Source: a virus. Taken from it: a DNA stretch of 57,287 bases. The DNA lies in the IMG/VR virus record IMGVR_UViG_3300031707_000020, positions 1 through 57,287 of that record; one strand, written 5' to 3'. Below the pieces are notes generated by a model, which saw nothing but the letters and a program-made list of their open reading frames with translations, was not told the DNA's origin and did not search any database. The position numbers and the translations under genes are program-made. Positions 25,561-35,125 of the stretch are shown here, piece by piece. Within the stretch, counting starts at the first letter, position 1. Each line of letters begins with the position of its first letter.

Positions 25561-26285
25561 TGAGGGCTTTTTGTATTTATCTTATTACAAATTTAGTGAA
25601 TGGAAAAAATTACGTTGGGCAAACCGTACAACAAATTAATAGAAGATTTAGTGCTCATAAACGAAGCGCTTTTAAATATGAATCATTTTTACCATTACAT
25701 CGAGCTATGAGAAAATATGGGATTGATAATTTTGAATGTAAAATAATAGAAATATGTAATTCTATTGAAGAATTAAATGAGTCGGAAACAAAATGGATTT
25801 TAAAATTAGGTACATTCGGAAAAAGAGGATACAACTGCACTACAGGTGGTGAAGGATTTACTGTTAGTGATGATACCAAAAAGAAAATATCAAAGTCACG
25901 AATCGGAATGAAATTGTCCGAAAGTCATTGCGTAGCTATTTCTAAAAGAATGATGGGTGAAAATAATCCCTTTTATGGAAAGTCACATTCAAAAGAAACA
26001 ATAGAAAAAATTAAAGAAACATTACAGGGTCAAATGGACGGAGAAAATAATCCATTTTATGGTAAAACACATACAGAAGAGACTAAAAAATTATTATCTG
26101 AGAATCATAAAGGTAAGCACGCCGGAGAAAAACATCCTGGCGTGAAATTAACTGAAAAAGATGTATTAGAAATTAGGAATGATATTTTAAATGGAATTAA
26201 TCGTAACTATTTAGCAGTAAAATTTAATGTATCTAAAGGTACTATAAATAAAATAGCAACCAGAGAAAATTGGAGTCATATATGA
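25560..26285 (+). CDS. GIY-YIG homing endonuclease with NUMOD3 repeats
   Basis: A 241-residue protein with I-Y-L-I and K-N-Y-V-G as the GIY-YIG pair (about 6-9 and 16-20), catalytic Arg in INRRFSAHK, and Glu in the NESETKWI helix. NUMOD3 repeats lie at about 100-190 (ENNPFYGKSHSKET and ENNPFYGKTHTEET). The last 40 residues form a helix-turn-helix (NYLAVKFNVSKGTINKI). Both ends overlap neighbours: TAATG upstream and ATGA with the patatin gene. Confidence 0.88.
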   Translation: MRAFCIYLITNLVNGKNYVGQTVQQINRRFSAHKRSAFKYESFLPLHRAMRKYGIDNFECKIIEICNSIEELNESETKWILKLGTFGKRGYNCTTGGEGFTVSDDTKKKISKSRIGMKLSESHCVAISKRMMGENNPFYGKSHSKETIEKIKETLQGQMDGENNPFYGKTHTEETKKLLSENHKGKHAGEKHPGVKLTEKDVLEIRNDILNGINRNYLAVKFNVSKGTINKIATRENWSHI

Positions 26286-27154
26286 TAAGAGCCTTAGTTT
26301 TATCAGGCGGTGGTGCAAAAGGGGCGGCGCAGTGCGGCGCATTGCGTTATATTTTAGGTGAACTAAAAGTTTCATATGACGCATTCTGCGGAATTTCTGT
26401 TGGCGCTTTAAATGCTGCCTTCCTCGCTCAATTTACTTATGGCGAAGAACAAAAATCTATCGATGAGTTAAATAAATTATGGCAACTGGTTGAAACTAAA
26501 AAAATATATAAAAGACATTTCCCATTTGGGCGATTACATGGTCTTTGGCTTAATTCATTCTATAACAGTGCTCCATTATTAAATTGGATTGAGTCTGGGC
26601 TTGACATAAATAAGATACGTACATCTGGGAAACAGGTTAGGGTCGGGGCAGTTTCATTAAATACCGGCGAATATAGGATGTTTGATCAGAATTATGAAAA
26701 TTTTGCCAAAGCAGTCGCGGCATCATCTTCTTATCCGGCAATGTTAAAACCAATTGAGATGGAAGGGCAATTATGGTCTGATGGCGGGATTCGACATATT
26801 ACTCCACTACGGGCCGCAATTGACTTAGGAGCGACAGAGATAGATATTATAATCACAAGTCCAATTGCAGATACAAAGCCGTTCCCTGTCAAACCTAACG
26901 CGATTAACGTAATAACAAGAACGCTTGACCTGATGACTGATCAAATAATATCTGATGATCTAAATGAGACCATATTCGTTAATGAAATGGTTTTAAAGGG
27001 AGATGCTCCAAACAAACGATATATAAATTTAAACATAATTCGTCCAAACAAAGACTTAACATATGACTCTCTTGATTTTTCTCCAGATAAATTAAATGAA
27101 ATGAAAGAAATTGGATATAATGACGCGAAAATGCAATACAAGGTGATGTTATAG
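26282..27154 (+). CDS. Patatin-like phospholipase
   Basis: A 290-residue protein with the full patatin catalytic set: oxyanion loop SGGGAKG (8-14), nucleophile GISVG with Ser39, and the Asp of SDGG (about 166-169) completing the Ser-Asp dyad. These enzymes hydrolyse acyl chains of membrane phospholipids. I start it at ATG 26282 (ATGA overlap) rather than TTG 26270. There is no signal peptide. Sitting among fibre genes, it may be packaged, or act on the host membrane late in infection. It ends with TAG. Confidence 0.85.
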   Translation: MIRALVLSGGGAKGAAQCGALRYILGELKVSYDAFCGISVGALNAAFLAQFTYGEEQKSIDELNKLWQLVETKKIYKRHFPFGRLHGLWLNSFYNSAPLLNWIESGLDINKIRTSGKQVRVGAVSLNTGEYRMFDQNYENFAKAVAASSSYPAMLKPIEMEGQLWSDGGIRHITPLRAAIDLGATEIDIIITSPIADTKPFPVKPNAINVITRTLDLMTDQIISDDLNETIFVNEMVLKGDAPNKRYINLNIIRPNKDLTYDSLDFSPDKLNEMKEIGYNDAKMQYKVML

Positions 27155-27164
27155 TATATATATT

Positions 27165-29807
27165 ATGACAACCGCCTTTGGACCGATAACGCTTGGAAGA
27201 GATTATAATTTTTTCAAGAAAATAACCGTTATTAATAATATTTTTAGTGCAGATTGCGATGTAGTTATTACATTTTCAGTTGATTGTTTGTCAATATTAA
27301 ACGAGGGAACTGGTGTAATTGAGGTTTCATTTAATGGGTCGACAGTTCATGCAGAATTAAACCCTAATACAAACACATCAAATATTAATATTCGCTCTTC
27401 AGGTATTAGCAAAATATGGCTTAGATTAAAGTCTGGCGCAGCATCAACTGTTAGAATTCAGAGCAATTCAGAAGTAGCAACAGCTATAACATCACCTATT
27501 ACTATTTCAGGATCAGTAACTGCTAATAATAGCTCAGTTGGGCTTGATGATATTGCGGCCCCAGCCGATTCCACTAAATTAGGAGGATTGGACTCGTCTA
27601 ATAATCTTAGGGCTTTAAAAGTTTTTGATTTAGATACTGGGGCAGGTATAGATTATAATTTGGGCATAAGTTTAAGATTACCTGCTGGTGGAGGATCTGT
27701 GGTCGGTGGAACTACAGCTAATCCAATAAAAATAGATCCAACTGGAACAACCACACAGCCAATTTCGGTCGCATCTTTACCATTACCAACAGGCGCAGCT
27801 CTTGATGCAACATTACTAACAATAGATACAGATATTAAAGCTACACAGCCAAGAGATGTTACAGATAGAGCTGCTCGTTTGCTTGGGATAGTATATGGGT
27901 CTCAAAACCAACAACTTAAACAAACCCCAACTAATTTTAATTTGCAGTCAGAGATTGCTGTTGGCGGCACACTAATTGATCCGAGGTCTATTAGGGCACT
28001 AACAAGTTCAGACGTTATAACTGTAAACGCCGGATCTGGTACGTTCACTGTTTCGGGAACTGTTACATCTAATATTGGGACAACTAATGGGTTAGCTCTT
28101 GATGCAACATTAATAGGTGGAACTCAAACAACCAGAATAACTGATGGTACTAATACGGCTACAGTTAAAGCTGCATCTACTGCCGCTGTTTCCACTGATA
28201 AAGCATTGGTGGTAACTCTTTCTCCTAATAATTCGGTTGTTTCTAATGCAGATGGATATACAACCACTTCTGCTCCAGCATATACAAATAATACTTTTAG
28301 CCCTTTATCATTAACTACCGTTGGAAATTTAAGAGTTGACGGGTCATCTGTTACACAACCAGTATCTGGAACTGTTACATCTAATATTGGGACAACTAAT
28401 GGGTTAGCTCTTGATACGTCTGTAGCAAAATTAAATATTTCACAGGGGTCAGCTTTAGGCACTAATACTCAGGCGATGGTTGGAGGTAGCGTATCATCAG
28501 CCTCACCTACTTATACTGATGGATATATAAATCCGCTTTCTCTTACAACATCTGGTGCGTTGCGAGTTTATAATAGCAACACTGCCACCGCTCAATCAGT
28601 GGCATTTGCAGATGGGGCAGGGCTAGATTCATTTGGAAGATTAAGAATATCATCTCCACATACTTTATTTGATTGTAAACAATTAATAGATAATCAACCA
28701 CTAATATTTGATGATCAGCAAACTAGCGGGTCCGGAACATCATCTACATTTTTAACGAATCAATCATCATCAAAATTATCAGTTAGTAATTTGACAGCTG
28801 GAACAAGGGTAAGACAAACATTTACTAGGTTTAATTATCAACCAGGAAAAAGCTTTCTTGTCACGGAAACGGGTGTGCTCGGGGCAGGAGCATCGGGAAT
28901 TACCAGAAGGGTAGGTTATTTCGATCAAAATAACGGGGTATTTTTTCAAATATCCGGGACTATAAAAAGTGTGGTTGTTAGAACCAGTACCAGCGGAGCC
29001 CCTGTAGATAATGTAATTCCGCAAAGCACGTGGAATTTAGATAAATTGGATGGTACTGGTGTAAGTGGAATAACATTTGATTCATCTAAAACACAAATAT
29101 TTATGATAGATTTTCAGTGGCTTGGTGTTGGCCGTATAAGATTTGGTCTTAATATTAATGGAAAAACAATATATGTCCATGAAATTGATAATTCTAACGT
29201 TCTTTCGGTTGTATATATGTCAGTACCTAATTTGCCAATCAGATATGAAATCTCTAATAATGGGACTGGCCCTGCCGCAGATTTAATTCATATTTGTTCA
29301 TCTGTAATTGTAGAGGGAGGAAGGGAATCGACTGGTATTGTACTTTCTGCAGATAGAGGTTCAACACCATTAGTTACTCTTAATGATAGCAATATATATC
29401 CATTAATATCTATTAGATTAAAATCTATAGCTCAAATGGCATCACTAAGCCCAATATCATTTTGCGTTGTATGTACGTCTAATACTATATATAGAGCGTC
29501 TCTTTTACTAAACCCAACGATAGTAGGAACTGCTCTTACGTACACGCCTATCACCGGTAGCGTTACAGATATTAGTAATACATCTACAAATGCTACTACT
29601 GTTACTGGCGGCACATTAATTCAATCATTTTATGTAGATGTCAATGCCTCATCATCACCACAGGTAACCTTGAATGATATTCCAAGCGATCTGCGCATTG
29701 GCTCTACAATAGCCGGAGTATCTGATATTTTAGTATTGGCGATACAAAGAATAACCGGAACCACTGAAACTTTTTATGCTTCAATGATATGGCGTGAACA
29801 AAATTAA
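27165..29807 (+). CDS. Large fibre-like virion protein
   Basis: An 880-residue protein. The N-terminal 110 residues (GRDYNFFKKITV … IWLRLKSGAASTVRIQ) are homologous to the entire small protein at 30660. The middle has the same 'TSGALRVY / TVGNLRVDGSSVTQPVSGT' units as the 20695 protein, including a perfect 48-bp DNA repeat. Residues about 500-720 hold a beta-sandwich with FMIDFQWLGVGRIRFGLNING, also shared with 20695. It has two DGY motifs. It is likely a fibre or appendage subunit paralogous to 20695. Confidence 0.68.
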   Translation: MTTAFGPITLGRDYNFFKKITVINNIFSADCDVVITFSVDCLSILNEGTGVIEVSFNGSTVHAELNPNTNTSNINIRSSGISKIWLRLKSGAASTVRIQSNSEVATAITSPITISGSVTANNSSVGLDDIAAPADSTKLGGLDSSNNLRALKVFDLDTGAGIDYNLGISLRLPAGGGSVVGGTTANPIKIDPTGTTTQPISVASLPLPTGAALDATLLTIDTDIKATQPRDVTDRAARLLGIVYGSQNQQLKQTPTNFNLQSEIAVGGTLIDPRSIRALTSSDVITVNAGSGTFTVSGTVTSNIGTTNGLALDATLIGGTQTTRITDGTNTATVKAASTAAVSTDKALVVTLSPNNSVVSNADGYTTTSAPAYTNNTFSPLSLTTVGNLRVDGSSVTQPVSGTVTSNIGTTNGLALDTSVAKLNISQGSALGTNTQAMVGGSVSSASPTYTDGYINPLSLTTSGALRVYNSNTATAQSVAFADGAGLDSFGRLRISSPHTLFDCKQLIDNQPLIFDDQQTSGSGTSSTFLTNQSSSKLSVSNLTAGTRVRQTFTRFNYQPGKSFLVTETGVLGAGASGITRRVGYFDQNNGVFFQISGTIKSVVVRTSTSGAPVDNVIPQSTWNLDKLDGTGVSGITFDSSKTQIFMIDFQWLGVGRIRFGLNINGKTIYVHEIDNSNVLSVVYMSVPNLPIRYEISNNGTGPAADLIHICSSVIVEGGRESTGIVLSADRGSTPLVTLNDSNIYPLISIRLKSIAQMASLSPISFCVVCTSNTIYRASLLLNPTIVGTALTYTPITGSVTDISNTSTNATTVTGGTLIQSFYVDVNASSSPQVTLNDIPSDLRIGSTIAGVSDILVLAIQRITGTTETFYASMIWREQN
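28056..28103 (+). repeat. 48-bp direct repeat, copy 1
   Basis: Identical to 28368-28415 inside the same gene, encoding GTVTSNIGTTNGLALD. The period is 312 bp. Perfect identity suggests recent duplication or gene conversion and gives a site for deletion or expansion of the fibre. Confidence 0.85.
28368..28415 (+). repeat. 48-bp direct repeat, copy 2
   Basis: Second copy of the unit at 28056-28103, identical at all 48 positions by eye. The sequence following the repeat then diverges (LDATLIGG versus LDTSVAKL). Confidence 0.85.
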
Positions 29808-29808
29808 T

Positions 29809-30594
29809 TTATCTTCTATTTCCGTCTGCCAAGTTTTGTTTTGCTGAATAAGGTCTAAGATTTTTAAGCTCCCAACATTTATTAAAATCTATTTGTTGCA
29901 TGTTTGTGAAATGAAATTTGCTTTGAGGAATAATATGGTCTATATTCCATTTCCAAGTTAATTTGTCATTATCATCCCAGTATTTAATGCGATATTCCCC
30001 GTAATTTTGCCAATTCATCCATGGTTGAAATTGTTTTTCTAAATGTTGCTTTAAATCATCGATGGAATAATTAAGATATTTTAATATTGACCTATGTCCT
30101 TTTGTTGAGCCTCTGATTTTGATCGCCTCTCTTACAGACCTTGATATATTGCTTTTTAATTTGTAGCTTATATTTTGCCTACGAGTTTTCCCATAATTGA
30201 CCTTGTATTTTTTTTTACAACTGAGCCGGCATTGTTCACAAAACTTCCCATATTTAATTAAAATAGCGTCACATTCTGTGCATATATATTGTTTTTTATT
30301 TTTCTGGTAAAATATGAAATTTCTTTTTACTATACATTTTTTGCAATATGATGTTAAATTGTCTTTTGTATGCTTTGATTTAAAAAATAAAGTTAATTCT
30401 TTAACTTCCTCACATTTTGAGCACCGCTTTTTTTCATGCACCAATATCAGTTTTTTTTGTTTTTTGAAACCGTTGTGATATAACGATTTGCATATTTTGC
30501 AGATATTGTTTAATCCATCAAATTTTGTTTTGTTTTTGTGAAATTGATTTATATTTTTGATTAATTCACATCCGCTACATTTCTTTTCTGCCAT
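29809..30594 (-). CDS. HNH endonuclease (IDHIIPQ family)
   Basis: A 261-residue protein. The N-terminal 125 residues contain several C-x2-C pairs (CSGC, CKIC, CSKC, CKKC, CTEC, CEQC), implying multiple zinc knuckles. The nuclease core is 'WNIDHIIPQSKF … FNKCWELKNLRPYSAKQNLADG', a His-Me-finger site of a family that also includes the genes at 35354, 52862 and 53542. It faces the structural gene upstream, with stops 1 bp apart, and is transcribed against it. Confidence 0.8.
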   Translation of the reverse strand: MAEKKCSGCELIKNINQFHKNKTKFDGLNNICKICKSLYHNGFKKQKKLILVHEKKRCSKCEEVKELTLFFKSKHTKDNLTSYCKKCIVKRNFIFYQKNKKQYICTECDAILIKYGKFCEQCRLSCKKKYKVNYGKTRRQNISYKLKSNISRSVREAIKIRGSTKGHRSILKYLNYSIDDLKQHLEKQFQPWMNWQNYGEYRIKYWDDNDKLTWKWNIDHIIPQSKFHFTNMQQIDFNKCWELKNLRPYSAKQNLADGNRR

Positions 30595-30659
30595 ATTAGA
30601 AATATATCATTCAATTCACATATTAATGACATCCACGTTAATAGATTTGGTTGGAATAT

Positions 30660-31016
30660 ATGGCATACAAACATTTTAAAAAAACACAGGGCAGAGATTT
30701 TAATTTTTATACTATCGTTCAAGTCAATTGGACTCAGTTTGGAGCCTCCGACGGTTTTACTGTTGAAGATGGTTATGGCCCAGATATTATAATTAGATTT
30801 TCAACACAAGGATTTAGCCTGATTAATTACGGGGCAACGTCATCCAATTCTATAGAGTATTCATTTAATGGCACAACTGTAGCTGGTGATATGGTGCCAG
30901 GAACTCCAACAGCCGCGTTAGTTTTTGATTATAGGACAGTTGATATGATTTGGTTTAGGCTGAAGGCAGGATCCACTGGTCCAGTCGATGTAAGAGTTGA
31001 AGCCTGGTCAAAATAA
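30660..31016 (+). CDS. Small virion protein homologous to fibre N-terminus
   Basis: A 118-residue protein starting at ATG 30660 (MAYKHFKKTQGRDFNFY); a TTG at 30651 is less likely. It aligns along its length with residues 1-110 of the 880-residue protein (both have GRD-NF, S-I-E-Y/V-S-F-N-G-T-x-V and M/K-I-W-x-R-L-K-x-G). It carries SDGFTVEDGYGP, with one DGY. It may be a cap, adaptor or separate copy of the fibre attachment domain. Confidence 0.65.
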   Translation: MAYKHFKKTQGRDFNFYTIVQVNWTQFGASDGFTVEDGYGPDIIIRFSTQGFSLINYGATSSNSIEYSFNGTTVAGDMVPGTPTAALVFDYRTVDMIWFRLKAGSTGPVDVRVEAWSK

Positions 31017-31019
31017 TAA

Positions 31020-31943
31020 TTGTCTAAAAAAATAAATTTAATTGGGTTAACTTTTAATTATTTAAAGGTTATTTGCAATGCCGGATGTATTAAAAATAGA
31101 TCTTACTCCGAATGTTTGTGCAGGTGCGGCAAAATTGTTATTGTTCAAAATAAAAGAATTAAAAGCGGACATACTAAGTCTTGTGGATGTATTAAAGGAT
31201 TAAACCAAAGAAAATACTCTTCAGAAATATCCAGCGCTAGAAAAGTATGGGCAGACTATAACAAAGATTTGCCGTTTGATATTTTTTATAAATTGACTCA
31301 GCAAAATTGTTTTTATTGTAATTCGCCGCCGTTTAACAAAATTAATACATCTAAAAAAAGAACAGATTCAGTTGCATTTGTTTATTCAGGATTAGACAGA
31401 TTAAACCCATCATTAAATCATAACGAAAACAACATTGTTCCGTGCTGCAAAACATGCAATTTTTTAAAGGGTGATAGAAATACTGATGATTTCAATATTT
31501 GTATTTCAAGATTAAAGCAACTATCTTGGGTTTCCACAGAAGAATGCAGAGAATTATCTAAAAAAATAGATGCAGATTGTTTAGATATTAAGACTAATTT
31601 TTATTTCTCAATTAAGAAGATTTTCACCGAAAGATATAGCGATGGCGATTTAACAATAAAACAATTTTTTCAACTATCGCAAATGAACTGTTATTATTGT
31701 GACTCCGAAAAATTAAATTATTATAGTTCTTATAAATCAGACAAAACAGTTAGCGAAAAGAGAAAATCAACATCATATTTTAGATATAATGGGTTGGACA
31801 GAATAGATAATAATTTGCCTCATAATTTTGATAACTGTATTCCATGTTGTAGATTTTGCAATGTGAGCAAAAACAATAATAAGTTTGTATGGTTTATGGT
31901 ACAGTTAAACAATATTAAAATTAATAATGTGGAGATAAAATGA
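31020..31943 (+). CDS. Double-HNH homing endonuclease with zinc-finger domain
   Basis: A 307-residue protein starting at a TTG. The zinc module has CRCGK (about 32) and SCGC (about 54). HNH unit 1 has CFYC (about 97), GLDRLNP, CCKTCN. Unit 2 has CYYC (about 224), GLDRIDNN, CCRFCN. Its architecture is that of 11520-12503. Its stop overlaps the next virion gene by ATGA at 31940. There is no clear ribosome site, so it may be translated through coupling with the gene ending 31016. Confidence 0.8.
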   Translation: MSKKINLIGLTFNYLKVICNAGCIKNRSYSECLCRCGKIVIVQNKRIKSGHTKSCGCIKGLNQRKYSSEISSARKVWADYNKDLPFDIFYKLTQQNCFYCNSPPFNKINTSKKRTDSVAFVYSGLDRLNPSLNHNENNIVPCCKTCNFLKGDRNTDDFNICISRLKQLSWVSTEECRELSKKIDADCLDIKTNFYFSIKKIFTERYSDGDLTIKQFFQLSQMNCYYCDSEKLNYYSSYKSDKTVSEKRKSTSYFRYNGLDRIDNNLPHNFDNCIPCCRFCNVSKNNNKFVWFMVQLNNIKINNVEIK

Positions 31944-32788
31944 GCCATGTATCGGAACCAAGAGTAATAATAGGTATAGGATCAGTCCCTATTGGCGCAG
32001 CCGGAGGAGATTTAAATGGGACGTATCCTGCACCTGGAGTTATCAGAATTAATGGGGCAACAGTTCCAGCATCAGGATCTTTAACTACAGGAAATGGTTT
32101 ATATGTAACCGCAGCTAGTACATTATCATATTCTGCATTAAACTTAGCCGGGGGATCTAATTACGTAATCGGAACCCTTCCAATTGGCAATCAAGCAAAC
32201 CAAATAATGGCTGGTGATGTTACGGGTACAACCGCATCATCAACAGTGGTTAAATTACAAAGTAGGAATGTATCGTCAATAACCCCGCAAGATGGATATG
32301 TTTTGACTTGGGTTGCGGCTAATAGTGATTGGGAGCCACAAATCACAAACGTTTCAGTTGGATATGCTTATGGACAATTAAAGGCCGATGGAACTGCGGC
32401 CTCATTAATATTAACAACGGCCGGATCATTTTATTTATTAAACGCATGGACAATAATCGATCAAAGCTTTTCTACCATCCCAAGTTTAACCAATAACACT
32501 ATAACGGTAAATAAAAGTGGCGTATATTGGCTGCATTCAAGCCTGTCATTTCACTCACCAGATAATAATTTTATATTAACAATTGGTATTTTTGTTAATG
32601 GAATAAGGCTTTTAAATACAGAGGCACAGGTTGATGTTAAAGCGGCGGTTCAAGCATCACAAATTCTGGTTAACTCTCTTCATTCATTAAACGCTGGGGA
32701 TGTTGTTGATATTAGATTAATGAGTGCGCTAAACTCAAAGCAAATTGATGTTCTTGTAGGTGCATTTCTTGTGACGAAAATTGGCTAA
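31940..32788 (+). CDS. Tail-fibre protein with C1q/TNF-like tip
   Basis: A 282-residue protein. The N-terminal half carries 'GGDLNGTYPAPGV', 'GDVTGTTASSTVVKLQ' and 'DGYVLTWVAANSDWEP', motifs of phage fibre shafts. From memory, homologues have DGQVLTW at the place where this one has DGYVLTW. The C-terminal 130 residues (SVGYAYGQLKADGT … SGVYWLHSSLSF … AGDVVDIRLMS) match the jelly-roll pattern of C1q/TNF-like receptor-binding tips. Confidence 0.75.
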   Translation: MSHVSEPRVIIGIGSVPIGAAGGDLNGTYPAPGVIRINGATVPASGSLTTGNGLYVTAASTLSYSALNLAGGSNYVIGTLPIGNQANQIMAGDVTGTTASSTVVKLQSRNVSSITPQDGYVLTWVAANSDWEPQITNVSVGYAYGQLKADGTAASLILTTAGSFYLLNAWTIIDQSFSTIPSLTNNTITVNKSGVYWLHSSLSFHSPDNNFILTIGIFVNGIRLLNTEAQVDVKAAVQASQILVNSLHSLNAGDVVDIRLMSALNSKQIDVLVGAFLVTKIG

Positions 32789-32810
32789 TTCGTTTGTTAT
32801 ATATTAATTT

Positions 32811-33122
32811 GTGGCATCTAAAAAATTAATTAAAAACAGATGTGAAATTGAGGGTTGCAATATAACAGATCCTAATGCTCTTCAATTGCACCACATTTGT
32901 GAGAGAACAGAAGAAAATACTACTAATCATCCCATAAATCTTGCAATTATTTGTTCAGTTCACCATGATTTAACGCACTCTGGCCGTTTAAAAATAATAG
33001 GCGTTTTCCCGTCGACAAAACCACCAAATGGTAGGACTTTGGTTTACGTCTTGGATGGAAAGAAAAACGTTGATATTAACGAATCATATTTCGAATTCAA
33101 AAATAAATCTTTCAAAATCTGA
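32811..33122 (+). CDS. Small HNH-like nuclease or zinc protein
   Basis: A 103-residue protein starting at GTG 32811. The motif 'CEIEGCN … LQLHHICERTE … NLAIICSVHHDLTHSG' has the two cysteines, paired His and later C-x2-H-H of a minimal HNH domain, followed by 'GVFPSTKPPNGRTLVYV'. It lacks a long DNA-binding extension. From memory, similar freestanding genes occur in T4-like and jumbo phages. It may be a nuclease or a degenerate zinc protein. Confidence 0.65.
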   Translation: MASKKLIKNRCEIEGCNITDPNALQLHHICERTEENTTNHPINLAIICSVHHDLTHSGRLKIIGVFPSTKPPNGRTLVYVLDGKKNVDINESYFEFKNKSFKI

Positions 33123-33150
33123 TTGACAAAATATTTATAGTGCGTATTTT
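33123..33150 (+). promoter_or_regulatory. Candidate promoter for ligA
   Basis: TTGACA at 33123-33128, a 16-bp spacer, then TATTTT at 33145-33150, with GGAA and the ATG at 33177 downstream. It is a good -35 with a weak -10. Confidence 0.4.
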
Positions 33151-33176
33151 AAAATTATCCAAAAAAGGAAATTAAA

Positions 33177-35051
33177 ATGCAAAATAAAAGCAAAATTTAT
33201 AAATTATCCGAACAAATTAAAGAAGCTCAGAACGCGTATTATAATGGGTCAGAAATTATATCTGATGATGAATATGATGCGCTTATTTACGAGTTAACAT
33301 GTTTCGATCCATCTAATCAACTATTATCTAAGGTTGGTTCAGATCCATCAGAACAATGGGTAAAAGAAAAACATCTTCATTCTCTTGGCAGCCTAAACAA
33401 GGTTAATTTCCCTAATGAGATGACAAAATGGATAGAAGAAACATTATGCGGCAAAGATGTTATAGTTTTGGATAAATTAGACGGTTTAAGTATTGGTTGT
33501 CAATATACTGATGGAAAATTAACAAAAGCCGTATTAAGAGGGAATGGGCTTGAAGGAGAAAATATATTAAGAAATGTTGTAAAAATGAAAGGTGTTATTA
33601 AAAAATTAACATCTGATTTTAGCGGAACAATTAGAGGGGAAATAATTCTTACAAAAACAGACCATCAAGCTCATTTTCCGACATATTCTAATCCAAGAAA
33701 TGCAGCATCAGGATTATGCAGAAGGTTGGATGGAGAGGGGTCAGAATATTTAACTTTAATTGTTTATGATGTAATTGGAAATGATCTTTTACAACTTGAA
33801 ACAGATAAAATAAAATTCTTACAACAAAATAGGTTTATTCTGCCAAATTATAAAGTTTGTAAAAAGGCCTCTGATGTAAATGATTTATGGCAACAATATC
33901 AAAATACTATACGAGATAGTTTAGATTATGAGATTGATGGCCTGGTAGTTTCTTGTAATGACATATTTTTCCAGCAATTTCTTGGCGAAACAAATATGAG
34001 GCCAAAAGGAAAAATAGCATTCAAATTTGCAAATCAATTTATCAAAACTACAGTTACGAAAATAGAATATCAAGTTGGAAACTCCGGACGAATAACCCCG
34101 GTTTGTTGGTTTGAACAAGTTTTATTATTAGGGTCGAAAATAGAAAAGGCTTCGGTTTATAATATGTCTTATATAAACGAACATAAATTAGATGTAGGGG
34201 CGGATGTATTGGTATGTAAGGCAAATGAAGTTATACCAAGAATTGAAAAAGTTATAAAACAAACTGGTACGGTGGCTAAACAACCATATTTTTGTCCGGT
34301 TTGTAATAGCGTTCTTAAAATGAATGGCGAAAATCTACAATGTGTCAATGTAGATAGATGCTCTGCACAAATAAAAGGTAGAATTAAAAACTGGGTATCT
34401 GAATTAAATATATTAGAACTTGGCGATACTTTAATGGAAAAATTGGTTGATTCAGGGTTTGTTAAAGACGTATCAGATTTATATAAATTGTCTGTTGATG
34501 ATTTGTGTAAGATTGAGCGAATGGCTGAGAAATCTGCCGAAAATGTTTATAATTCAATATGGAAAAATACAGAATTGCCACTGGATCAATTAATTGGATC
34601 ATTAAGTATTCCTATGGTCGCAACTTCAACCGCAAAATTGGTTGTTGACGCCGGGTACGATAATTTTGATAAAATATATTCCTTAAGCCATAATGATTTA
34701 GAAAATATTAAAGGAATGGGCGAGATAAAGGCAAAATCTTTTGTTGATGGTATTAAAAAGAATAAAGATTTAATTAATAAACTGTTGTTAAATGGAATTA
34801 AAATAAAAGAAAAGATAGTTGGAAAATTAACAGGAATTAGCGTTTGTTTTACAGGGTCAATGGTAAATAAGCGGCCAATTCTAGAACAAATGGTTATTGA
34901 TGCCGGTGGAACTGTAAAAGGATCTGTTGGGAAAGGTCTTAATATATTGGTAATAGCGGACGTAAATAGTGCAAGTAGTAAGGCCGTATCTGCAAGAAGG
35001 CTTGGGACAAAATTAATTTCAGAGAATGAGTTTATTGAAATTTTGAGTTAA
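33177..35051 (+). CDS. ligA: NAD+-dependent DNA ligase
   Basis: A 624-residue LigA, slightly shorter than bacterial enzymes (about 670). The domains in order are: Ia NMN-binding (AYYNGSEIISDDEYD, about 20-34), adenylation with active Lys100 in KLDG, OB fold, zinc finger (CPVC … C … C, about 373-397), helix-hairpin-helix repeats (about 410-540), and BRCT (about 550-624, CFTGSMVNKR). It seals nicks in duplex DNA using NAD+ during replication and repair, and may also seal nicks left by the many homing nucleases (inference). It stands alone within the structural region with its own candidate promoter. Confidence 0.95.
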   Translation: MQNKSKIYKLSEQIKEAQNAYYNGSEIISDDEYDALIYELTCFDPSNQLLSKVGSDPSEQWVKEKHLHSLGSLNKVNFPNEMTKWIEETLCGKDVIVLDKLDGLSIGCQYTDGKLTKAVLRGNGLEGENILRNVVKMKGVIKKLTSDFSGTIRGEIILTKTDHQAHFPTYSNPRNAASGLCRRLDGEGSEYLTLIVYDVIGNDLLQLETDKIKFLQQNRFILPNYKVCKKASDVNDLWQQYQNTIRDSLDYEIDGLVVSCNDIFFQQFLGETNMRPKGKIAFKFANQFIKTTVTKIEYQVGNSGRITPVCWFEQVLLLGSKIEKASVYNMSYINEHKLDVGADVLVCKANEVIPRIEKVIKQTGTVAKQPYFCPVCNSVLKMNGENLQCVNVDRCSAQIKGRIKNWVSELNILELGDTLMEKLVDSGFVKDVSDLYKLSVDDLCKIERMAEKSAENVYNSIWKNTELPLDQLIGSLSIPMVATSTAKLVVDAGYDNFDKIYSLSHNDLENIKGMGEIKAKSFVDGIKKNKDLINKLLLNGIKIKEKIVGKLTGISVCFTGSMVNKRPILEQMVIDAGGTVKGSVGKGLNILVIADVNSASSKAVSARRLGTKLISENEFIEILS

Positions 35052-35125
35052 ATGTCTATAAAAACATATTATCTAGTATAGCCACTTATATTTAACAAGC
35101 TATTCAAACACCGGAGCGAAAGTTA

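Noticed and set aside
33177-35051. Host-derived chromosomal segment because of ligA
   Set aside because: NAD-dependent ligases occur in many large phages, and the base composition matches the surrounding phage genes.
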